DNA from: CAIPVR01 sp049316905
GTDB taxonomy: Bacteria > Actinomycetota > Acidimicrobiia > Acidimicrobiales > Microtrichaceae
Reading direction: 5' to 3'
NCBI GenBank assembly: GCA_049316905.1
Contig: JBMOJH010000078.1
Span: forward strand, 1-16,623
DNA length: 16,623 bases
In this document: in pieces, positions 6,329 to 12,367 of the stretch
How the letters are laid out: each line of letters begins with the position of its first letter
How positions within the stretch are numbered: the first letter of the stretch is position 1
Notes under the pieces: model-generated
Told to the model about the DNA's origin: nothing
Databases searched by the model: none
The model's input: the letters and a program-made list of their open reading frames with translations, nothing else
Translations under genes and position numbers: made by a program

Positions 6329-6369
6329 CGTCGGCGCCTCTCGTCCGCGTAGGGTCGCGGGCGCCGACG
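6329..6369 (+). promoter_or_regulatory. Promoter of the membrane-protein gene, -10 flanked by a 10-bp inverted repeat
   Basis: CGTCGGCGCC (6329-6338) and GGCGCCGACG (6360-6369) are exact reverse complements separated by 21 bases. Midway lies TAGGGT (6350-6355), a -10 candidate; transcription would start near 6362. The ribosome-binding site AGGGGAGG (6371-6378) follows directly, before the ATG at 6383. The arms could be two half-sites of an operator or a promoter-spanning cruciform. The gene is divergent from the thiolase. Confidence 0.45.
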
Positions 6370-6382
6370 GAGGGGAGGCGCG

Positions 6383-7018
6383 ATGGTCAGGATCCGGAGT
6401 GTCGAGCCGGCACCGCCGGCGCGAGCGCCCGCAGCGCCCGGCGGGGTCCGGGTGCCGGGGTGGGCGATCGCATTGGTGGCGGTGGTGGCCGTGGCCCTGA
6501 TCGCGGCGGTGGCGCTGCTCGCGGACCAGGTCAGAACCGACCGGGACCGCACCGCGCTCCTCGACGACCGGGTCGCGGCCCTCGAGTCGCAGGTCCGTTC
6601 GCTGTCGCCGGAGTTCCCGGCCGTCCAGCCCCTTCCGGGGACTCCGGAGGTGACGCCGGCCGACGCGGAGGCCGCGCGCCGGTCGATCGACGAGGCGGTG
6701 CGCAGCGTGTTCTCCGCGGGGCCACCGGTCGAGCAGCGGGTGGCCTGGGTGACCGGTTCCGCCAATCCGGGGGCCCTCTTCGCGCCGCTCCTCGAGGCCT
6801 TCTCGAAGCCGTCGTGCGCCGGTGCCGTCCCGGTGGTCACCGCCGTGGGCTTCACCTCCGACGGCACCGCGACGGCGAGCTTCCGGGTGGACGGGACAAC
6901 GGTGAAGGCGGCCGCGGGGAACACCCTCGGCGCCGAGCTCGTGCGGGGACCCGAGCGGTGGCAGGTCACCGCCGAGTCGGTCCAGAACCTCGCTCGGCTG
7001 GCCGCGCCGTACTGCTGA
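6383..7018 (+). CDS. Single-pass membrane-anchored protein of unknown function
   Basis: A 211-residue protein I do not recognise by name. It has a Pro/Ala-rich cytoplasmic N-terminus (1-25), one membrane helix (about 26-47), and a polar heptad-like stretch (VRTDRDRTALLDDRVAALESQVRSL in pieces, about 50-74) likely to form a short coiled coil. An external domain of about 135 residues follows. That domain contains a helix with EAARRSIDEAVRSVFSAG and later beta-rich sequence (VVTAVGFTSDGTATASFRVDG). Two Cys residues, one near 144 and one at the very C-terminus, could form a disulfide. The layout resembles actinobacterial Mce-associated or NTF2-like anchored proteins, but this is only architectural. 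A strong AGGGGAGG site fixes the start. It is divergent from the thiolase and convergent with the MaoC gene. Confidence 0.8.
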   Translation: MVRIRSVEPAPPARAPAAPGGVRVPGWAIALVAVVAVALIAAVALLADQVRTDRDRTALLDDRVAALESQVRSLSPEFPAVQPLPGTPEVTPADAEAARRSIDEAVRSVFSAGPPVEQRVAWVTGSANPGALFAPLLEAFSKPSCAGAVPVVTAVGFTSDGTATASFRVDGTTVKAAAGNTLGAELVRGPERWQVTAESVQNLARLAAPYC

Positions 7019-7042
7019 GGTCAGGACTGCTGAGGCTCAGGA
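7011..7042 (+). repeat. Short tandem duplication at a convergent 3' junction
   Basis: ACTGCTGAGG occurs at 7011-7020 and again at 7026-7035, followed by TCAGGA-like and CTCAGGA sequence respectively. The first copy contains the stop codon of the membrane-protein gene. It looks like a small local duplication between the convergent genes. No function is evident. Confidence 0.5.
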
Positions 7043-7053
7043 CCGCCGACGGG

Positions 7054-7527
7054 TCACGGGAAGAAGCGGCTGATCGTGTCGGCCACGCAGGCCGGCTTCG
7101 CAGTGACCTGGCCGTCGGGGCCCTCCACCTCGACCGTCACCCGCACCACGACCTGCACGCCGCCCTTCTCCTCCGACGCCGCCGCCACCTCGCCGCGGCC
7201 ACGGATGCGGGCGCCGGAGGGGACGGGGGAGGGGAAGCGCACCTGCTCGAGGCCGACGTTCACGCCCATGGACGTGTTGCGGACCTCCAGCAGCTGCGGG
7301 AGGAAGAGGTTCACGAGCGAGAGCGTGAGGTAGCCGTGGGCGATCGGTCCGCCGAAGGGCGACTCGGCCCGGGCCCGCTCCACGTCGACATGGATCCACT
7401 GGTGGTCGCCGGTGGCGTCCGCGAACAGGCCGATGCGGTCCTGGGTGACCTCCACCCAGTCGGTGGTGCCCAGGTCCGCGCCCACGAGGTCGAGGAGTGC
7501 GGCGGGGGAGTCGACGACGGTGGGCAC
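7054..7527 (-). CDS. MaoC-family (R)-specific enoyl-CoA hydratase, HtdZ (Rv0130)-like
   Basis: A 157-residue single hot-dog-fold hydratase. The hydratase-2 motif is clear: FADATGDHQWIHVD with Asp41 and His46 in the D-x4-H catalytic arrangement, then GPIAHGYLTLSL (60-71). RFPSPVPSGARIRGRGEV and the ending KPACVADTISRF resemble mycobacterial Rv0130 (HtdZ), which hydrates trans-2-enoyl-CoA to (R)-3-hydroxyacyl-CoA. It starts with GTG at 7527 behind a GAGGAG site. It is third in a minus-strand operon, 33 bases after the IpdF-like SDR. It could hydrate the enoyl-CoA produced by the FadE30-like dehydrogenase, but HtdZ homologues are not standard partners of that enzyme, so this link is inference. 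Confidence 0.93.
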   Translation of the reverse strand: MPTVVDSPAALLDLVGADLGTTDWVEVTQDRIGLFADATGDHQWIHVDVERARAESPFGGPIAHGYLTLSLVNLFLPQLLEVRNTSMGVNVGLEQVRFPSPVPSGARIRGRGEVAAASEEKGGVQVVVRVTVEVEGPDGQVTAKPACVADTISRFFP

Positions 7528-7560
7528 GGGGCGAAACTCCTCGTTTGCGGCGAGTGCCGG

Positions 7561-8352
7561 TCAGGGGTGCTGGGACGACACGGCGAGCACCTCGCCGGTC
7601 ATGTAGCTCGACAGGTCGCTGGCCAGGAACACCATCACGTTGGCCACCTCCCACGGCTCCGCCGCGCGGCCGAACGCCTCACGGGAGGTGAGCTCCTCGA
7701 GGAGCCCGGGCGGGGTCACCTTGGCCAGGTTCGCGTGCATCGCGAGGCTCGGGGACACCGCGTTCACGCGGACGCCGTGCTCGGCGGCCTCGATCGCGGC
7801 GGAGCGGGTGAGGGCCATGACGCCGGCCTTCGCCGCGGCGTAGTGGCCCTGCCGCTCCTGGGCCCGCCACCCGAGGACGGACGCGTTGTTCACCACGGCG
7901 CCCGAGCGCCGCTCGTACATGCCGGGCAGCACGGCGCGCAGGCACTTGAACGTGCCGGTGAGGGTGACGGCGATGACCCGGTCCCACTCCTCGTCGCTGA
8001 GCTCGGTGACGAGGCCGTTGCCGCCGAGCCCCGCGTTGTTCATCCACACGTCGATCCCGCCGAGCTCCGCCTCACCCGTGGCGACAAGGGCCCGGACGTC
8101 CGCGTCGTCGGTGACGTTGCAGGTGCGCACGGCCGGCCGTTCGCCGAACTCCTCGGCCAGGGCGTCCGCTGTCTCGTTCAGGCGACGCTCGTGCGCGTCG
8201 GAGACCACCACACGGGCGCCCTCGAGGAGGCAGCGCCGGGCGAGCGCACCGCCGATGCCGGTGCCCGCCGCAGCGGTGATCACCACGCCCTTGCCCTCGA
8301 GGAGGCCGCGCCCCGGCGGTTCGGGCGGGGCGACGTTGCGGTGCTCGGTCAT
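7561..8352 (-). CDS. ipdF: SDR family oxidoreductase, IpdF (Rv3559c)-like
   Basis: A 263-residue SDR closely resembling mycobacterial IpdF, which acts on the 5-hydroxy/keto group of the indanedione propionate intermediate during degradation of steroid rings C and D. Shared features are a start GLLEGKGVVITAAAGTGIG (16-34, with TAAAGTGIG replacing the standard TGxxxGIG), SDAHERRL (51-58), NNAGLGG (105-111), NNASVLGWRAQ (155-165), GEVLAVSSQHP at the end, and REAFGRAAEPWEVA (224-237). The catalytic residues are Ser158, Tyr171 and Lys175. The ATG at 8352 overlaps the TGA of the preceding acyl-CoA dehydrogenase (ATGA), so translation is probably coupled. GAGGGAG upstream is the ribosome-binding site. 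The fadE30-ipdF order is that of the mycobacterial KstR2 regulon. Exact orthology is from memory and untested. Confidence 0.88.
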   Translation of the reverse strand: MTEHRNVAPPEPPGRGLLEGKGVVITAAAGTGIGGALARRCLLEGARVVVSDAHERRLNETADALAEEFGERPAVRTCNVTDDADVRALVATGEAELGGIDVWMNNAGLGGNGLVTELSDEEWDRVIAVTLTGTFKCLRAVLPGMYERRSGAVVNNASVLGWRAQERQGHYAAAKAGVMALTRSAAIEAAEHGVRVNAVSPSLAMHANLAKVTPPGLLEELTSREAFGRAAEPWEVANVMVFLASDLSSYMTGEVLAVSSQHP

Positions 8353-9560
8353 CGTGGCTCCCTCGGTAGGCCCAGGCCGCGTTCGCCGATGATGTTGCGC
8401 TGGATCTCGTCGGACCCGCCGTAGATCGTGTCGGCACGGCTGAAGAAGAAGAGCTTGTGCTCGCCGCCCATCTCGAGCTCGCCGGCGTCGCCCTCGTCCG
8501 CGGCGGAGTAGCGGGTGAGCAGCGAGTCGGGCCCGAGCACGTCCAGGGCGGCCTCGCCCATGTCGCGGTGCAGGTTGGCCCAGTAGAGCTTGTTGATCAG
8601 CGCCTCGCGGGGGAGCTCCACGTTCTCGTCCACCCGGAGGGCCCGCAGCGCGTTCCATCGCATGATGGAGAGCCGGATCCACAGCTGGGCGAGCTGCTGG
8701 CGCAGCACCGGTTCGCCGGTGCGGCCGCGCTCGCGGGCGGCGGTGAGGATGTGGCCGAGCTCGCGCTCGAAGGCCATCTGCTGGCCGAGGGTGAGCACGC
8801 CCCGTTCGAAGGCCAGGGTGCCCATGGCGACCTTCCAGCCCTCACCGGGTGCGCCCACCACCAGGTCGGCCGAGGTGCGGGCGCCGTCGAAGAACACCTC
8901 GTTGAACTCCGCGGTGCCGGTGATCTGGCGGATCGGGCGGATGTCGACGCCGGGCTGGTCCATGGGTACCAGCAGGTAGCTCAGCCCGCGGTGCCGCTCG
9001 GAGCCCTCCTCGGTGCGCGCGACCACGAAGCACCAGTCGGACCACTGCGCCAGTGACGTCCACACCTTCTGGCCGTCGATGACCCACTCGTCGCCCTCGC
9101 GTCGCGCCCGGGTCTTCACGTTGGCCAGGTCGGAGCCGGCGTTCGGCTCGGAGTAGCCCTGGCACCAGAACTCGGTGCCGTTCACGATGCCGGGGAGGAA
9201 GCGCTGCTGGATCTCCGGCGACGCGAAGTGGATGAGGGTCGGGCCCAGCAGCCCCTCGCCCACGAGGCCGGCCCGGCCGGGACCCCCGCCGCGGGCGTAC
9301 TCCTCGTGGAACGCCACCTCGAGGTGGAGGGGCAGGCCGCGGCCGCCCTGCTCGACCGGCCAGCCGACGCAGGTCCACCCGCCCGAGGCCAGCTCGCGCT
9401 CCCACGCCATGCGCTCCTCCACGAAGGCGTGCTCGTCGCCCGGTCCCCCACGGAAGCGGAGGGGGGCGAACTCGCCGCGGAGGTGCTCGGCCATCCAGTC
9501 GCGGATCTCCTCGCGGAACGCCGCCTCGTCGGCGGCGGCGGGTACTGCTCCGGCGCTCAC
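8349..9560 (-). CDS. fadE30: Acyl-CoA dehydrogenase, FadE30 (Rv3560c)-like
   Basis: A 403-residue acyl-CoA dehydrogenase with a full N-terminal helical domain, a middle beta domain (WCQGYSEPNAGSDLA 132-146; VWTSLAQWSDWC 166-177; ITGTAEFNEVFFD 213-225) and a C-terminal domain ending SRADTIYGGSDEIQRN, LGLPRE. The wording is very close to mycobacterial FadE30, the dehydrogenase for the steroid-ring indanedione-propionyl-CoA (HIP-CoA) in the KstR2 regulon. The YEGT Glu of short/medium-chain enzymes is Gly here; Glu252 in LAFERG is at the place used by isovaleryl-CoA dehydrogenase and is the candidate base. The start is GTG at 9560, leaderless behind TACCCT. A palindromic operator overlaps the -35 region. 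It is the first gene of a three-gene operon and overlaps the SDR by four bases. Confidence 0.92.
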   Translation of the reverse strand: MSAGAVPAAADEAAFREEIRDWMAEHLRGEFAPLRFRGGPGDEHAFVEERMAWERELASGGWTCVGWPVEQGGRGLPLHLEVAFHEEYARGGGPGRAGLVGEGLLGPTLIHFASPEIQQRFLPGIVNGTEFWCQGYSEPNAGSDLANVKTRARREGDEWVIDGQKVWTSLAQWSDWCFVVARTEEGSERHRGLSYLLVPMDQPGVDIRPIRQITGTAEFNEVFFDGARTSADLVVGAPGEGWKVAMGTLAFERGVLTLGQQMAFERELGHILTAARERGRTGEPVLRQQLAQLWIRLSIMRWNALRALRVDENVELPREALINKLYWANLHRDMGEAALDVLGPDSLLTRYSAADEGDAGELEMGGEHKLFFFSRADTIYGGSDEIQRNIIGERGLGLPREPR

Positions 9561-9566
9561 GGCGGC

Positions 9567-9572
9567 AGGGTA
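9567..9572 (-). promoter_or_regulatory. -10 box of a leaderless promoter (FadE30-like operon)
   Basis: TACCCT on the minus strand lies exactly 6 bases before the GTG start at 9560, giving a leaderless mRNA. No ribosome-binding site is visible. The -35 region falls on the palindrome at 9580-9594. Confidence 0.6.
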
Positions 9573-9579
9573 CTGCGAA

Positions 9580-9594
9580 CTGACGACCCGTCAG
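9580..9594. promoter_or_regulatory. Palindromic operator CTGACG-ACC-CGTCAG (copy 2)
   Basis: Identical over 15 bases to 2837-2851. It starts 7 bases upstream of the TACCCT -10 box of the FadE30-like operon, so it would cover the spacer and -35 region. The esterase promoter on the other side is about 50 bases away and less likely to be the target. Both copies have a 3' A and an AC four bases on (CAGAAAC, CAGATAC), a hint that the site may extend slightly beyond the palindrome. Confidence 0.65.
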
Positions 9595-9644
9595 AAACCG
9601 TCCGGCGGCCCGCGGGCTGCGCCGGGCCGGCGGGGCGCGCCCCG

Positions 9645-9650
9645 TAGGCT
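9645..9650 (+). promoter_or_regulatory. -10 box near the esterase start
   Basis: TAGGCT lies 9 bases before the ATG at 9660. There is no convincing ribosome-binding site at the right distance (GGGGG is only 3 bases from the ATG). A leaderless or almost leaderless transcript is likely. Confidence 0.45.
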
Positions 9651-9659
9651 CGGGGGTGC

Positions 9660-10727
9660 ATGAGCGGTCCGGCTGACTCCCCGTTCGGTCTCGGGGGCCC
9701 GGAACCCGCGCCGGCGCCGCCGCCCGCTCCCGGGCGCCCGAACCGCACCGTGCTCTGGGTGCTGGCCGGCACCGTCGGCCTCCTCGCCGTGGCCGTGCTC
9801 GCCCTGGTGGCGGTCCTGGTCCTCCGTGACGGTGGCGACGGCGGACGGGCGTCGGCCGGCGCCGCCTCCACGACGGCCGCCGAATCCACGACCACGACCG
9901 CCGCGGGCGGCGGGGCCATCCGCCCCGGTGGCCAGGTGCAGGGCGCCGTGCGGGTGGAGGAGCGCTACGTGCAGCAGGGGGTGCTGCAGCGGCCGTACCT
10001 CGTGATCTCCCCGGCCGACGCCGGGGCCGAGCGGTTGCCCGCCGTCATGGTGCTGCACGGCCTGACGTTCAACCGGAACTCCATGTCGACCGTCGCCGAC
10101 TGGCGCTCGGCGGTGGCCCGCGACCGGTTCGTGGCCGTCTTCCCGCAGGGGGTGCTCGACTCGTGGAACGCGGGGCCGTGCTGTCCGCCTTCGAACCTGG
10201 CGAACACCGACGACGTGGGGTACCTCACCACGGTGGCGGAGGAGGTGGGCCGCCGCACCGACGTGGATCCGTCCCGTCGCTTCCTCACCGGGTTCTCCAA
10301 CGGCGGGATCATGACCTACACGATGGCGTGCGCCCGGCCGACGCTCTTCGCCGCGGTGGCGCCGATGGCGGGGTCGAACGTGAGCGGGTGCGCGCCACCG
10401 ACGCCGGTGTCGCTGCTGCACGCCCACGGCGATCCCGACCCGACCGTGCCCTACGACGGCAGCCTCACGGCGAGCCGGGTGCTCAGCTCGGCGCCGTTCC
10501 CCGACGTGCCCACCTCGGTGGCCGCGTGGGCCGCGGCCGACAAGTGCGCGGCGCAGCCGACGGTGACCCCCGGTCCGCCCGGGGTGACCACCCGGACCTG
10601 GAACGGCTGCGCGGACGGCGCCCGGGTGGAGCTGGTGACGTATCCCGGCAACGGCCACAACTGGCCGACGCAGCCCGTGGAGGGCATCGACCTGGTGCTG
10701 CGGTTCTTCGGGATCAGGACCAGCTGA
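9660..10727 (+). CDS. Membrane-anchored PHB-depolymerase/LpqC-type esterase
   Basis: A 355-residue protein. A Pro-rich N-terminus (1-28), a membrane helix (about 30-55) and an STT-rich linker (about 64-85) anchor an alpha/beta hydrolase outside the cell. The hydrolase matches the Esterase_PHB/LpqC family of polyhydroxybutyrate depolymerases and feruloyl/acetylxylan esterases. It has the oxyanion HGL (133-135), WNAGPCC followed by DDVGYL (about 169-189), the nucleophile elbow GFSNGG (Ser213), HGDPDPTVPY (Asp260 likely) and GNGHNWP (His333). WNAGPCC is a hallmark of the family. Substrate may be a polyester or an ester on plant or surface polysaccharide; it cannot be fixed. The gene overlaps the next gene tail-to-tail by 14 bases. 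Confidence 0.93.
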   Translation: MSGPADSPFGLGGPEPAPAPPPAPGRPNRTVLWVLAGTVGLLAVAVLALVAVLVLRDGGDGGRASAGAASTTAAESTTTTAAGGGAIRPGGQVQGAVRVEERYVQQGVLQRPYLVISPADAGAERLPAVMVLHGLTFNRNSMSTVADWRSAVARDRFVAVFPQGVLDSWNAGPCCPPSNLANTDDVGYLTTVAEEVGRRTDVDPSRRFLTGFSNGGIMTYTMACARPTLFAAVAPMAGSNVSGCAPPTPVSLLHAHGDPDPTVPYDGSLTASRVLSSAPFPDVPTSVAAWAAADKCAAQPTVTPGPPGVTTRTWNGCADGARVELVTYPGNGHNWPTQPVEGIDLVLRFFGIRTS

Positions 10728-11211
10728 GCGGGACGACCTGGCCACCGCCGGAGCCGCCCACCGCCGGATGGGCCGCCGAGCGCGGCGGGCCGGCGAGGTC
10801 CTGCACCGCACGGCGGAGGGCCGTGCCCGCGTCGGAGCCGGGGGCCAGCAGCCGCTGGGCCGACAGGTACCGCAGGTAGGACTCCAGCGTGCGGAGCACG
10901 TGCTCCCGGGCCGGCACCGCGGCGCCGTGCGCCTGGCACCACTCGTCGATCCAGAGCCACAACAGGGCACCGACGTCGTCGGTGGTCCAGCACTCCCGGC
11001 CGTCGCCCGGGTCGGCTGTGGCCCCGGAGCGGGCGCGGGCGCCGACGATCGCGGCGAGGGCGTCGCGCTGCATCGGCGTGCCGCGGCGCAGGGCCCAGCG
11101 CACCACCGCCCGGCGACGGGCCACGAGTTCGGCCGGGGCCTCGACCGAGTGGGCGCGGCGGGGCGGCGACGACGGGGTGCGGGGCGGCGACGGCGGGGCG
11201 GCGGTGGTCAT
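10714..11211 (-). CDS. Hypothetical protein, 165 aa
   Basis: I do not recognise this protein. It has a Pro/Ser/Arg-rich disordered N-terminus (1-25), then a mainly helical core (about 27-140) with AELVARRRAVVRWALRRG, ECWTTDDVGALLWLWIDEWCQ and REHVLRTLESYLRYLSAQRLL, and a Gly-rich tail. No signal peptide or membrane helix is visible, so it should be cytoplasmic. The Trp/Asp-rich stretch at 74-92 and the amphipathic helix at 102-122 look conserved rather than random, and codon use matches the neighbours. GGAGG lies 8 bases before the ATG at 11211. It is 59 bases downstream of the deacetylase on the same strand, so they may be co-transcribed, although a weak 6-bp hairpin (11245-11261) separates them. 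Its stop lies inside the end of the convergent esterase gene. Confidence 0.75.
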   Translation of the reverse strand: MTTAAPPSPPRTPSSPPRRAHSVEAPAELVARRRAVVRWALRRGTPMQRDALAAIVGARARSGATADPGDGRECWTTDDVGALLWLWIDEWCQAHGAAVPAREHVLRTLESYLRYLSAQRLLAPGSDAGTALRRAVQDLAGPPRSAAHPAVGGSGGGQVVPLSWS

Positions 11212-11270
11212 GGCGCCATCCTCCGCGAGGGGTGTGACAGTCCCTCCGACCCGTTGTCGGACGGCCGCGG

Positions 11271-12272
11271 TCAGGGGGCGACGTTTGCGGCGTCGAGGTA
11301 GTTCTCGAGCAGCGCCGGACGCAGGCCGAGCGCCTGCAGTTGACCCATCAGGAACTGCAGGTCGCCGAGGAGCGACGGCTTGAAGTGCAGCAGCACGATG
11401 TCGCCGGCCCGCAGCGGCCCGCCGGAGGCGGTCTGCAGCTTGGCGTCCTCGAGGGTGGCGCTCCAGTGCACGACGGCCTTCATCCCGCAGCCGGCCGCGG
11501 CCGACAGCGTGGTGTCGTCGTAGTTGCCGTAGGGCGGCCGGAAGTAGCGGACCGGGGTGGCGAAGTCGCGGGCGTACGTGGCGGCCGGCTCGCACACCTC
11601 GCGGATCTGGGTGGCCGGGTCCTTCCCGCGCAGGCTGACGTGGCTGATCGAGTGGGCGGCCACGCCGGCACCGGCGTCCTGGAGGGACTTGAAGAACGGG
11701 AAGCCGCCCCGCATGTACTGCTCCGTGAGGAACATGGTGACGGGGATGTTGTTGGCGCGCAGGTACTCGGCGACGGCGGGGTCGCGGGTCACCCCGTCGT
11801 CGATCGTGATGAACACGACGGGATCGAAGGTGATCACACGGTGCACCACCGGCAGGGGCTTGCCGGCGGCCTGGAGGGGGGCGACGGTCAGCCCGGGGGT
11901 GAGCACCGGTGTGGCGGCGGCCGCGTTCGGCGGCACGGTCTCCGGGGCGGGTGCGCCCTCGGTGGACCCGGCGGGCATGGGCCCCGGCGCCGCGGTCGTG
12001 GAGGCGGTGGTGGGCGTCGTGGTCGGCGCGGTGGTCGACGCGGTGGTGCTCGGCGCCGTGGTGCCTGCGGCGTCCCCCCGGGGGACGGTGGTGGTGGCGC
12101 GCCGGGCCGCCACGTCGGTGGTGTCCGAGGAGTTCCACCAGCCCACGGCCATGACCACGGCGGCCACGATCAGCGCGGCCACTCCCACCACGAGTGCCCG
12201 CCGCGCCCAGTAGCGGCGCCGCGACGGCCTCGGCGGACGCGCCGGGGCCGAGGGCTCGAGCAGGGAGGTCAC
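11271..12272 (-). CDS. Membrane-anchored polysaccharide deacetylase (NodB domain)
   Basis: A 333-residue protein with an Arg-rich N-terminus, a membrane helix (about 25-46), a long Thr/Pro/Ala linker (about 58-120) and an external NodB domain. The metal and catalytic motifs are present: TIDDG (Asp158 base, Asp159 metal), HSISH (His207 and His211 metal ligands), RPPYG (245-249) and LLH (His296). Family members remove N- or O-acetyl groups from peptidoglycan, chitooligosaccharides or other glycans. Anchoring with a spacer suggests action on the producer's own wall. Start is GTG at 12272, leaderless behind TAGGAT. TFDDG is the more common first motif; the Ile is unremarkable. The 17-bp hairpin ending the upstream surface-protein gene overlaps this promoter's -35 region. 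Confidence 0.93.
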   Translation of the reverse strand: MTSLLEPSAPARPPRPSRRRYWARRALVVGVAALIVAAVVMAVGWWNSSDTTDVAARRATTTVPRGDAAGTTAPSTTASTTAPTTTPTTASTTAAPGPMPAGSTEGAPAPETVPPNAAAATPVLTPGLTVAPLQAAGKPLPVVHRVITFDPVVFITIDDGVTRDPAVAEYLRANNIPVTMFLTEQYMRGGFPFFKSLQDAGAGVAAHSISHVSLRGKDPATQIREVCEPAATYARDFATPVRYFRPPYGNYDDTTLSAAAGCGMKAVVHWSATLEDAKLQTASGGPLRAGDIVLLHFKPSLLGDLQFLMGQLQALGLRPALLENYLDAANVAP

Positions 12273-12278
12273 CCGGCC

Positions 12279-12284
12279 ATCCTA
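12279..12284 (-). promoter_or_regulatory. -10 box of a leaderless promoter (deacetylase)
   Basis: TAGGAT on the minus strand lies exactly 6 bases before the GTG at 12272. The hairpin arm starting at 12287 is only two bases upstream of it, so terminator and promoter are interlocked. Confidence 0.6.
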
Positions 12285-12286
12285 CG

Positions 12287-12328
12287 GGCGACGGGCCGGT
12301 CGGGGGCTTCACCGACCGGCCCGTCGCC
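12287..12328 (-). terminator. 17-bp perfect hairpin between surface-protein and deacetylase genes
   Basis: Arms 12287-12303 and 12312-12328 are exact reverse complements around an 8-base loop (GGGCTTCA). The structure begins 39 bases beyond the surface-protein stop codon. No U-run follows. It overlaps where the -35 element of the deacetylase promoter would be, so it may terminate the upstream transcript and also affect the downstream promoter. Confidence 0.65.
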
Positions 12329-12367
12329 GCAGGATTCGGATGTGGTCGGGGCGGTGCCCCGGGCCGG

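Noticed and set aside
5029..6969. A 646-residue reading of the thiolase with a long N-terminal extension
   Set aside because: The extra 247 residues are low-complexity and antisense to the membrane-protein gene at 6383-7018. Thiolase homology begins exactly at MTEAVIV (6228).
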